In this document: positions 1 to 6,018 of the stretch, one piece after another
Numbering within the stretch: the first letter of the stretch is position 1
How the letters are laid out: every line of letters begins with the position of its first letter
The notes under the pieces: model-generated
The model's input: the letters and a program-made list of their open reading frames with translations, nothing else
What the model was told of the DNA's origin: nothing
Databases searched by the model: none
Assembly (NCBI GenBank): GCA_964625865.1
Contig: CAZVEV010000332.1
Location: 1 to 6,068 of the forward strand
Source: CAZVEV01 sp964625865
GTDB lineage: Bacteria > Planctomycetota > Phycisphaerae > SM23-33
Length of the DNA stretch: 6,068 nt
Direction of reading: 5' to 3'
Position numbers and translations under genes: made by a program

Positions 1-9
1 AAAAACCAA

Positions 10-23
10 CCCCCCCCCCCCCC
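10..23. repeat. Homopolymeric run of 14 C
   Basis: Fourteen consecutive C, flanked by A-rich sequence, lie about 105 bp upstream of the regulator start and about 45 bp upstream of its candidate -10 box. No other homopolymer this long was noticed in the window. Such tracts are prone to slippage during replication. Being near the window edge, it could belong to the 3' side of an unseen neighbour. It could also reflect sequencing error in run length. Confidence 0.9.
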
Positions 24-64
24 AACGTTTCCCCACGCCCTACGGATTACTCTTGTGCACCATG

Positions 65-73
65 TGATATTAT
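65..73 (+). promoter_or_regulatory. Extended -10 promoter candidate for the XylR-like regulator
   Basis: TGATATTAT fits the extended -10 pattern TGnTATAAT with one mismatch in the hexamer (TATTAT at 68-73). No convincing -35 hexamer is seen at 15-19 bp; extended -10 promoters can do without one. Transcription would start near 79-81, giving a leader of about 47 nt before the start codon at 128. This is an inference from sequence pattern only. Confidence 0.4.
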
Positions 74-86
74 CCTGTGCTATTCT

Positions 87-105
87 GTTTGTGTATCGTA
101 CAAAC
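87..105. promoter_or_regulatory. Imperfect palindrome, possible operator
   Basis: Arms GTTTGT (87-92) and ACAAAC (100-105) are perfect inverted repeats around a 7-bp centre. The site begins just downstream of the predicted transcription start of the regulator gene and ends 22 bp before its start codon, a typical position for a repressor site or a small 5' hairpin. Six-base arms can arise by chance, so the role is speculative. Confidence 0.25.
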
Positions 106-116
106 TATGCGGCAAC

Positions 117-120
117 GAGG
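117..120 (+). promoter_or_regulatory. Ribosome binding site deciding the start at 128
   Basis: GAGG with a 7-nt spacer precedes the ATG at 128. In-frame ATGs at 77 and 107 lack a comparable site. The 77 start would also lie at or before the predicted transcription start. Confidence 0.65.
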
Positions 121-127
121 TCACATC

Positions 128-1255
128 ATGCGAAAACGCATTCTGCTTGCATTGGGCTACTTCAACCCGGACCTGTATCACGGCATTATTCGCTATGCCC
201 ACCAGGCCGAGTGGATTCTGAATACGACGATGGTCCAGTACGGGCGCCTGCCCAGCGGGTGGCGCGGCGATGGCGTGTTGACGTTCCTCATCCAGGAGCG
301 GGGCGACCTGATCGACTTCGTTCGCGACTTTCGCGGGCCTGTGGTCGACTTCAGTTGGGACGTGCCCGAACTGGACGTCTCTCGCGTGATCCCGGACAAC
401 GGCGAGGCCGGTCGCCTGGCGGCCGAGCATTTGCTGGAGCGGAACTACCGCAACCTCGCGTTCCTGCAGATGACCGGCTCGTACAACATCCGCATCCGCG
501 AGAGCGGCTTCCGCAGCGCGTGCCTGGACGCCGGGGCCAACTACATGCTCTGGGACTATCCGTCGTCGACGGAGGCGAAGAAGGGCAACTGGCTCAAGTG
601 GCTGTGCAAGACGCTTGAGCAGGCGCCGCGGCCTTTGGCGGTGATGGCCCAGTCCGACAACCGGGCGCTGCAGGCGCTTACCGCGTGCGACGCGCTGGGC
701 CTGGGCGTGCCCCAGGACCTCGCCCTGGTCGGCGTGGACAACAACGAGGCGGCCTGCGAGCTGGCGTCCGTGCCGCTGACCAGCGTGGACATCGACTGGG
801 AGGAACTCGGCCATCGCGGGGCCGAACTGCTTTCGGATATCCTCGACGGGACGACGCCGGCGCCGGCCAGCCCCGTGCAGATCGCCCCCAAGTCGGTCAT
901 CACGCGTCGCAGCAGCGACATCTGCGCGGTGGACGACCCGAACGTCTCGGCGGCCCTGGCGTACATCTGGGCCAACTTCCGCCGCCCGATCAACGTCGAC
1001 AGCGTCATGGAGCAGATCACCATCAGTCGCTGCGCGCTGTACGGCCTGTTCAGGAAGCACCTCGGGCGCTCGATCGCCGCCGAGATTACCCGCAAGCGCA
1101 TGGAGTCGGCCGAGGAACTGCTCCGCGACACGGACGAGAAGATCCGCGTGGTTGCCGAACGGAGCGGCTTTTCCAGCAGCATCCACCTGATCCGCGCGTT
1201 TCACAAGGCCCACCACTGCACCCCCAGCCAGTATCGCCAGAGCTTCCAGCAGTAG
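128..1255 (+). CDS. XylR-like transcriptional regulator (sugar-binding domain plus AraC-type HTH)
   Basis: A 375-residue cytoplasmic DNA-binding regulator. Residues 3 to about 258 resemble the periplasmic-binding-protein-like ligand domain of LacI/XylR regulators. Typical landmarks are PDNGEAGRLAAEHLLER (from residue 89), RESGFRSA (near 124), QSDNRALQAL (near 175), LVGVDNNE (near 201) and the VDIDWEELGHRGAELL helix (near 220). Residues 271-373 form an AraC-family domain with two helix-turn-helix units: about 288-313 around TISRCALYGLFRKHLG, and 338-371 around RVVAERSGFSSSIHLIRAF, ending in TPSQYR. There is no N-terminal LacI HTH, so the order matches XylR of E. coli, which binds xylose; the ligand here is unknown. 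The second HTH has Cys where a Gly usually precedes TPSQYR. The ATG at 128 is chosen for its GAGG site. Likely targets are itself, the PEP-CTERM gene downstream on the same strand, and the DUF4838 gene. The family call is firm; ligand and targets are inferred. Confidence 0.93.
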   Translation: MRKRILLALGYFNPDLYHGIIRYAHQAEWILNTTMVQYGRLPSGWRGDGVLTFLIQERGDLIDFVRDFRGPVVDFSWDVPELDVSRVIPDNGEAGRLAAEHLLERNYRNLAFLQMTGSYNIRIRESGFRSACLDAGANYMLWDYPSSTEAKKGNWLKWLCKTLEQAPRPLAVMAQSDNRALQALTACDALGLGVPQDLALVGVDNNEAACELASVPLTSVDIDWEELGHRGAELLSDILDGTTPAPASPVQIAPKSVITRRSSDICAVDDPNVSAALAYIWANFRRPINVDSVMEQITISRCALYGLFRKHLGRSIAAEITRKRMESAEELLRDTDEKIRVVAERSGFSSSIHLIRAFHKAHHCTPSQYRQSFQQ

Positions 1256-1348
1256 CTCGCACCATCCCGCTCCCGGGATTGCCCCTTACCCACTGCTGGC
1301 CTCCGGACGGCCGGAAAAAGAGAGTTCCTGAAATGTCGAGTAATCACC

Positions 1349-1376
1349 TTGCATTCTCGGGGGATTAGTGTATTAT
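1349..1376 (+). promoter_or_regulatory. Promoter candidate for the PEP-CTERM protein gene
   Basis: TTGCAT (1349-1354) and TATTAT (1371-1376) are separated by 16 bp. The -10 matches the sigma-70 consensus at 5 of 6 positions, the -35 only at its TTG. Transcription would start near 1383, leaving a 5' leader of almost 150 nt before the start at 1530. The same TATTAT hexamer forms the candidate -10 of the regulator gene. Confidence 0.45.
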
Positions 1377-1414
1377 GTGATAGAGCCTTAGGAAGGGTTC
1401 TGCCGTTCTGTGGA

Positions 1415-1482
1415 GGCGTCAAGCTGTGCACCGCTGACGGCAGGTCGTGGAGTTGCGGCTTGTCTGGCGGAGTGAAGACGCC
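1415..1482 (+). promoter_or_regulatory. Foldable 5' leader upstream of the PEP-CTERM protein gene
   Basis: The transcript can form a 9-bp stem, including G-U pairs, between 1420-1428 (CAAGCTGTG) and 1454-1462 (TGCGGCTTG). A small CTG-ACGG-CAG hairpin (1434-1443) lies in its loop. An alternative outer pairing joins GGCGTC (1415-1420) to GACGCC (1477-1482). I do not recognise a known riboswitch. It could be an mRNA-stabilising or regulatory leader, or incidental folding in GC-rich DNA. Confidence 0.35.
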
Positions 1483-1518
1483 CTGGATAAGCGCATTAGA
1501 CATCCGGTATGGCTGGTT

Positions 1519-1523
1519 GGAGG
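1519..1523 (+). promoter_or_regulatory. Ribosome binding site deciding the start at 1530
   Basis: GGAGG with a 6-nt spacer precedes the ATG at 1530. It is only 3 nt from the ATG at 1527 and lies inside the reading frame opened by the ATG at 1509, so 1530 is preferred. This start also puts the signal peptide directly at the N-terminus. Confidence 0.75.
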
Positions 1524-1529
1524 CCGATG

Positions 1530-3524
1530 ATGAAGACTCTCTTGAACGTAACAGCCGTGTTGAGCACCCTCGTGTTGATTCTCGCGGCGCCCTGCGAGGC
1601 GGGCGTTCTGGGCAATGACGACCTGTCGTGGGTGGCGATTCTCGACAACGCCGTTTCGGCCAACAACGATCACGTGGACCTCTTCAACGCCCACACCCAG
1701 GCGTTCGTCAACAACGGCGTGACGTTGGTCGGCTCGAATACGCAGGGCGCTTCGAGCATTACCGACTCGAATACGCCCGGCACGCTGTACAGCATCTCGA
1801 CGGCCGGGCACGTGTGGGAGATCGACACCTTCAAGGGCACGGCGAGCCAGATTGTCGATCTGGCCGCGCCGGCTTCGGGCACGGGGTCCGGGCATACCAA
1901 GTTCGACTCGATCACGAATCTGCCCGGCAGCGACCTGCTGTACATTCTCCGCACCGGCAGCGGCAGCGATTACGTCGACTCGTTTGATCCCAACACGCTG
2001 GCCCACGTGCACAACGTACTGGTGACCAACAGTGGTACCGGCGGGGCGATCGCCATCAGCGACGGGCCGGCCTACGCGCCGTTCGGTACGGGGCCCGCCC
2101 TGTACGCGGTGGCCACCGGTGGCAGTTTCGATGCGCTGGACCCTTCGGGGGCGGTCGGAACGGGCGTGCTTCTCTCGAACGGCACGGCCGGCATGAGTGC
2201 GGGCTCGATGGTGTCTCTGACGAATCTGCCCGGCGTGACTGACGGGATGTTCATCATCCAGGATCGTACGGGCGGTGACAACACCGACCGCATTCACAAG
2301 TTCAAGCTCGACGGCACGCGCGATATTGACGTGTACAGCACGACCCACACCGGCGGGTCGTTCATCACCGACTCGGCCCGGCCGGGCTATCTCTTCAGCG
2401 GCGCCACCGGCGGATCGGTCTCGCACGTTAACCAGTCGACCTACACCGGCAGCGACCTGTCCAGCGGAACGTCGGTCAGCTACCAGAGCGGCACGAACGT
2501 GCCCGCCGGCGGGCCGGAGCGTTTCGTCTACGTTGCTGACGACGGAACCGCCAACCACACCGACGTGTTCGACACGCGATACCGCCATAACAACGGGTAC
2601 TTCAGCAACGTCCTTACCGGCGGGGCGACCACCACCGGCGCCCCGGGCAGCGGCGAGGACTGGCAGGACACGAGCGTGACCGACGCGGCCAGCGCGACCG
2701 ACGTGTGGCAACTCCACACCGACGGCAAGCTGTATCGGGTAGACTCGTCGACCGGCGTTCAGACGCTGGTGACGACGCTGACCCCGCCGAGCGGCGAGAC
2801 GGATCTGACGACGTACGACTCGGTGACGAACCTGCCCGGTACGAACAAGCTGTACATCCTGCGGACCGACCGGCCGCTGAATGCCAAGGTCGGCGGCACG
2901 GCGGCGGACAGGGTCGACGTGTATGACATTGACACCGACACCTACACTCCGAGCCTATGGACGCCGCCGGGCACCGGGGCGGTTTCGATTAGCGACGGAC
3001 CGGCGTACCAGCAAGGCGGCGACGACTACGGCGCCGAGCCGGCGATCTACGTGATCGCCAGTGGCGGCAGCTTCGACGTACTCGACCCGGAGAGTCCGGG
3101 GACGATACTGCGGATCCGTGGCGGGCGGGACCCCGGCGACAGCAGCGGCGACTTCATCTCGCTGACCAACGTTATCGGCGAAGATGGCGGGATGTACGTT
3201 CTGCGCGACCGCGCCGCCGGCGACGGGACCGACCGGATCGACTTTTTCGCACTGGACGGTACGGAGACGTTTGACCTCTACACGATGGTCATGACCGGCG
3301 CCTCGTCGATTACCGACACGTACGAAGGCGATCTGTTCGCCATCGCCAACGGCGACTCCAGCGCCTTGGTGGAACTGGACAGCGGCACGGTCACCGATCT
3401 GACCGGCGTGTCCACCCACGGCGACTGGCGAACGTCCGTGACGAACATCGCCAACATCCCCGAGCCCTGCACGCTCGCCCTGGCCGCCCTGGGCGCCGTT
3501 GGCCTGCTGCGACGCAGACGCTAA
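1530..3524 (+). CDS. Secreted repeat protein with PEP-CTERM sorting signal, propeller-like
   Basis: A 664-residue exported protein. Residues 1-24 are a type I signal peptide (MKTLLNV then a Leu/Val/Ala core, probable cleavage after CEA). The C-terminus (about 643-664) is a PEP-CTERM signal: IPEPC, a short Ala/Leu/Gly membrane segment, then RRRR. In bacteria with this system an exosortase recognises the PEP motif and processes the protein at the membrane. Between these lie twelve repeats of about 50 residues (blade starts near 34, 86, 137, 191, 240, 288, 332, 392, 441, 506, 555 and 602). Each has a lead such as SITN or SISDG, a hydrophobic strand like LYILRT or LYAVAT, and a short VDxFD or FDxLD strand. 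The pattern suggests beta-propeller blades. No catalytic motif is seen, so adhesion, carbohydrate binding or a structural envelope role are guesses. It follows the regulator on the same strand but probably has its own promoter. Secretion and sorting are well supported; the fold is inferred and the function unknown. Confidence 0.92.
   Translation: MKTLLNVTAVLSTLVLILAAPCEAGVLGNDDLSWVAILDNAVSANNDHVDLFNAHTQAFVNNGVTLVGSNTQGASSITDSNTPGTLYSISTAGHVWEIDTFKGTASQIVDLAAPASGTGSGHTKFDSITNLPGSDLLYILRTGSGSDYVDSFDPNTLAHVHNVLVTNSGTGGAIAISDGPAYAPFGTGPALYAVATGGSFDALDPSGAVGTGVLLSNGTAGMSAGSMVSLTNLPGVTDGMFIIQDRTGGDNTDRIHKFKLDGTRDIDVYSTTHTGGSFITDSARPGYLFSGATGGSVSHVNQSTYTGSDLSSGTSVSYQSGTNVPAGGPERFVYVADDGTANHTDVFDTRYRHNNGYFSNVLTGGATTTGAPGSGEDWQDTSVTDAASATDVWQLHTDGKLYRVDSSTGVQTLVTTLTPPSGETDLTTYDSVTNLPGTNKLYILRTDRPLNAKVGGTAADRVDVYDIDTDTYTPSLWTPPGTGAVSISDGPAYQQGGDDYGAEPAIYVIASGGSFDVLDPESPGTILRIRGGRDPGDSSGDFISLTNVIGEDGGMYVLRDRAAGDGTDRIDFFALDGTETFDLYTMVMTGASSITDTYEGDLFAIANGDSSALVELDSGTVTDLTGVSTHGDWRTSVTNIANIPEPCTLALAALGAVGLLRRRR
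1629..2522 (+). repeat. First half of the internal protein duplication (six repeats)
   Basis: Encodes residues 34-331 of the PEP-CTERM protein. Two repeat types alternate: type A with a VDxFD-like second strand (34, 137, 240) and type B with GGSFDALD-like strands (86, 191, 288). Its third repeat matches the ninth: FDSITNLPGSDLLYILRT against YDSVTNLPGTNKLYILRT, 13 of 18 identical. Codon differences between the halves indicate an old duplication rather than recent DNA copying. Confidence 0.75.
2523..3407 (+). repeat. Second half of the internal protein duplication (six repeats)
   Basis: Encodes residues 332-626 of the PEP-CTERM protein, with type A repeats at 332, 441 and 555 and type B at 392, 506 and 602. 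Offsets to the matching repeats of the first half are 298-315 residues. GGSFDVLDP and ISDGPAY recur from the first half. It ends with a lead-like TSVTN that runs directly into the PEP-CTERM signal. Confidence 0.75.
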
Positions 3525-3530
3525 GCGAGT

Positions 3531-5792
3531 TCAGCGCTCCGGCGGTGTGCCGGCCGGCTTGTCGATCAGCAGGACCGGACGGACGATGCCGCCGAGGAAC
3601 AACTCGGTGATGTTCGAGTGGTCCACGCGGACGGCCAGGGCGTTCTCGCCGGGCCTGGCGACCTGGGCGACGTCCACCTCGAACGCGGTCCTCTTTCGCG
3701 CGCTGCGGCCGACCTCTTTCCCGTTGAGATGGACCGTCGCATCCCCGTCGACCTCGTGGAAGAACAGGGCGGGGCGCTTCGCTGAGGGGGGCACATTGAG
3801 CGTGCAGCGGTACCACAGGATGGTCTTGCGGTCGGGCAGGCCCTGGGCGTGGAGGGTGTCGCTGAACGTCCTGACCTGGCGCCAGGCGGAATCGTCGAAG
3901 TCCGCCTTCGCATAGCCGGCGGCCAGGCCCTTGTCGCCGGGATCCCACGCCAGTCGCCACACGTCCGGCAGGCGGGCCAGTTGCCTGTTGGGCGCTGACG
4001 TTGCCGCCGCGCCCGCCGCCAGCCCGCGCCCGATGAAGCGCTTGAGGTAGCCGATCGTGTAATGGTTGCCCAATCCCTCCTTGTACTCGGCTTCGCATCG
4101 GGCCAGCAGGACGGCGTAGACCTGCGAGGCCCCGGCGTAGTTGCCCGCGTTGACGGCGTCGCGAAGTTGACAGTACTGCACCGCGTTTCGGAACCCCTCG
4201 TTCGCCATCGCGACGCGGGCTGTGTAGGCGGGATTGTCCTTCGCCGCGGCGGCCGCCTTGGTCAGGAGGGCCTTCAGCTCAGCCAGGCGTTTGGGCGTGT
4301 AGACCAGGTGCACCGAGAAGAAGCTGCCCGACTCGCACTTGAGGTCCGCAAACGCCTTGTCGATGGTCATCCAGTACCGCTTCATGTGCGCGGCCGCGGG
4401 GCCGTAGAACCGGGCGAAGTAATCGTCCATGATCGCCCCGGCATCGGCGTCGGGACTGTACGCCAGGCGGATGCTCAGGTAGATGTGCGGACCGTAGATC
4501 TCCCAGTTCGTCAGCGTCTCGAGGTTCACGCCGATGCACCCCTTGCGCTTGAGCCACGGGATGTCGTGCGACCAGATGGAGATCTTTGAGAAGGGGACGA
4601 GGCACTCGGCGAGATTGTAGTTGTACGTCCGATAGCCGATCTTGCTCACCGCGCCGGCCCAGCCGTCGATCAGGGCCGCCAGTTGCGTTCGCGACGAGGA
4701 GTTCGGACTGCCTATCGCGTGGTGGCGGCTGTAGCGGATCGGGGCGATCCACACGCACAGGGACGGGGCGACCTTTCGGCCGAGCGTGGGGGCCTGCGTG
4801 TAGTCGGCGTAGGCGTAGAAGTTCAGGATCGCGTTGGGGTGCGCGGCGGCGATGCGGCGGGCGACGTCGTCGTAGAAGTCGAGGTAGCGGTTGGAGACCG
4901 ACACGGTCCCGCTGGACGGCTCGACGACCTTCGGGTCGTCCTGCTTGCGGCAGGGGGGGCACTGGCAGTAGCCGCGCCCGTCGGGGGGCGAGATCGACGG
5001 ATTCACGTCACCCCGCGCAATGGCCGCGGCCACGCCGTCGGCGAAGACCTTTCGCAGGGCGGCGTTTGACGTGCAGTACCACCCGCCCTTGCGGCGCTGC
5101 CCGTCGCGCAGGGCGAAGTACTCGGGGTGGGCGGCGAAGACGGCGCCGTCGACGTACTGGCCCCACGCGTGGCGCATGGAAAACCGCGCGCCGCCATGGC
5201 CGTTCCATATCTTCCACAACGACCCGCCCGACCACTGCGAGCCCCAGATCGAGCGGAACTGCAGGCCCGGCGCGTCGGCGATCGCGAGGGTGCTCACCCG
5301 TAGCGTCCTGGTCCGCGGATAGACCTCGCCCAGCGGGTGGTCCATGAAGAACCGACAGCCGAGTTCCTCCAGGAACCGGCAGGCGGCCTTGACGGTGGCG
5401 GGGGGGCTCTGCCCGCCCAATAGCACGCCCCGCGAGTCGCACACCACCTTCATGCCTTCATTGGTTGGGCTGCTGACATCGTCGAGCCTGAGCCCCGCCG
5501 CGACGGCCGCCGCGCCGACGTAGATCGCAGGGCTCCCCTTGGGAGGCGTCTGGACGATGGGCAGTTCAACGTCGGTGATCTTGCGTATCCAGTCCACCAG
5601 CGCCCGGGCCGCCATGTCATCGCTGGCCCCCGACCGGCGCCGCCGGCTGCGCTTCTTCCCCCGCGTCGGCGCGTCATCGGCCCGGACTACCACCGAAGCG
5701 ACCGCCTTCCCGTCCCGCACGATGACCACCTGCCCACCCGCATCGGCCGCACAGACCAGAATCCCCGCCAGGACTACCGTCAGCGACTTCAT
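3531..5792 (-). CDS. Secreted DUF4838 domain-containing protein (glycosidase-like)
   Basis: A 753-residue exported protein, probably involved in carbohydrate breakdown outside the cytoplasmic membrane. Residues 1-18 form a signal peptide (probable cut after ADA; no lipobox). Residues about 21-166 resemble the alpha/beta domain found at the N-terminus of alpha-glucuronidases and GH20-type enzymes (AIYVGAAAVAAGL, RFLEELGCRFFMDHP, VYPRTRTLRV). The DUF4838 core spans about 177-480, with HPEYFALRDGQRR (222-234), SPPDGRGYCQCPPC (268-281), NFYAYADYTQAP (324-335), NLETLTNWEIYGP (423-435) and MDDYFARFYGP (455-465). Residues about 612-744 look like a GH2-type sugar-binding beta-sandwich (DFDDSAWRQV, LFFHEVDGDATVHLNGKEVG, GENALAVRVDH). 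No catalytic pair can be assigned; the conserved Asp and Glu positions make hydrolase activity plausible only. A basic stretch, RGKKRSRRRR, at 44-53 is odd. The start at 5792 has GAGG with a 6-nt spacer; 5804 (AAAGGG upstream) is a close alternative. The frame is open to an ATG at 5906, but that extension lacks signal-peptide character. Confidence 0.9.
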   Translation of the reverse strand: MKSLTVVLAGILVCAADAGGQVVIVRDGKAVASVVVRADDAPTRGKKRSRRRRSGASDDMAARALVDWIRKITDVELPIVQTPPKGSPAIYVGAAAVAAGLRLDDVSSPTNEGMKVVCDSRGVLLGGQSPPATVKAACRFLEELGCRFFMDHPLGEVYPRTRTLRVSTLAIADAPGLQFRSIWGSQWSGGSLWKIWNGHGGARFSMRHAWGQYVDGAVFAAHPEYFALRDGQRRKGGWYCTSNAALRKVFADGVAAAIARGDVNPSISPPDGRGYCQCPPCRKQDDPKVVEPSSGTVSVSNRYLDFYDDVARRIAAAHPNAILNFYAYADYTQAPTLGRKVAPSLCVWIAPIRYSRHHAIGSPNSSSRTQLAALIDGWAGAVSKIGYRTYNYNLAECLVPFSKISIWSHDIPWLKRKGCIGVNLETLTNWEIYGPHIYLSIRLAYSPDADAGAIMDDYFARFYGPAAAHMKRYWMTIDKAFADLKCESGSFFSVHLVYTPKRLAELKALLTKAAAAAKDNPAYTARVAMANEGFRNAVQYCQLRDAVNAGNYAGASQVYAVLLARCEAEYKEGLGNHYTIGYLKRFIGRGLAAGAAATSAPNRQLARLPDVWRLAWDPGDKGLAAGYAKADFDDSAWRQVRTFSDTLHAQGLPDRKTILWYRCTLNVPPSAKRPALFFHEVDGDATVHLNGKEVGRSARKRTAFEVDVAQVARPGENALAVRVDHSNITELFLGGIVRPVLLIDKPAGTPPER

Positions 5793-5798
5793 GACATG

Positions 5799-5802
5799 CC
5801 TC
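5799..5802 (-). promoter_or_regulatory. Ribosome binding site for the DUF4838 gene
   Basis: On the minus strand GAGG with a 6-nt spacer precedes the ATG at 5792, matching the spacing seen at the other two genes. The competing ATG at 5804 has AAAGGG about 6 nt upstream and cannot be excluded. The two starts differ by only four residues (MRHV). Confidence 0.55.
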
Positions 5803-5973
5803 ATGCCGCGCCCTTTCGGCCACACTGCACCGCGAATCTCCGAACGTGTGAGACCATTCTCTCCGGCCCAGCGCACAACGCCACCGCAAAGTTCACAGCA
5901 GAACACGTGTCGCCGGCGGAGGCCGGTCGCCGTTTCACAAGAGGTAACACTTCACTGACGTGCAATGATCCTT

Positions 5974-6018
5974 GCGGGGAGCAGAACAGCCCCGCCAGGG
6001 GCGTCAGAAGGTCGCCCC
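5974..6018 (-). promoter_or_regulatory. Chain of mutually exclusive GC hairpins upstream of the DUF4838 gene
   Basis: Four segments can pair in succession: CGCCCC (6013-6018) with GGGGCG (5998-6003), 6 bp; GGGGC (5998-6002) with GCCCC (5989-5993), 5 bp; and CCCCGC (5990-5995) with GCGGGG (5974-5979), 6 bp. Each pairing excludes its neighbour, as in attenuator leaders. No U-run follows the last hairpin on the minus strand, so it is not a standard attenuator. It would act as RNA only if transcription starts above about 6018. GC-rich DNA gives such pairings by chance fairly often. Confidence 0.3.

Noticed and set aside
80..1216. Long minus-strand open frame opposite the regulator
   Set aside because: Its Arg/Ala/Val/Gly-rich, low-complexity translation is typical of a shadow frame in GC-rich DNA, and the + strand frame encodes a clear XylR-like protein.
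1296..1319. Hairpin CTGGCC-loop-GGCCGG followed by AAAAA after the regulator gene
   Set aside because: On the + strand the stem is followed by A, not T, so it is not an intrinsic terminator for the regulator. On the minus strand the T-run lies before the stem, so it does not fit there either.
1201..1503. Minus-strand 100-codon frame across the regulator 3' end and intergenic region
   Set aside because: It overlaps the regulator gene, shows no recognisable domain and lacks a supporting ribosome binding site.
1419..2717. Long minus-strand open frame opposite the PEP-CTERM gene
   Set aside because: It is a shadow of the repeat-coding strand; its apparent periodicity (VEHVGVV, VEEVHVI) is the complement of the real repeats.
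5793..5906. N-terminal extension of the DUF4838 frame to an ATG at 5906
   Set aside because: The extra 38 residues are not hydrophobic and would bury the signal peptide; better ribosome binding sites exist at 5792 and 5804.
5903..5910. Perfect 8-bp palindrome ACACGTGT upstream of the DUF4838 gene
   Set aside because: Eight-base palindromes are expected by chance at this length, and no second copy or promoter context supports an operator.
5913..5926. Hairpin CCGGC-ggag-GCCGG in the DUF4838 upstream region
   Set aside because: Five GC pairs without a T-run or conserved partner are common in DNA of this composition.
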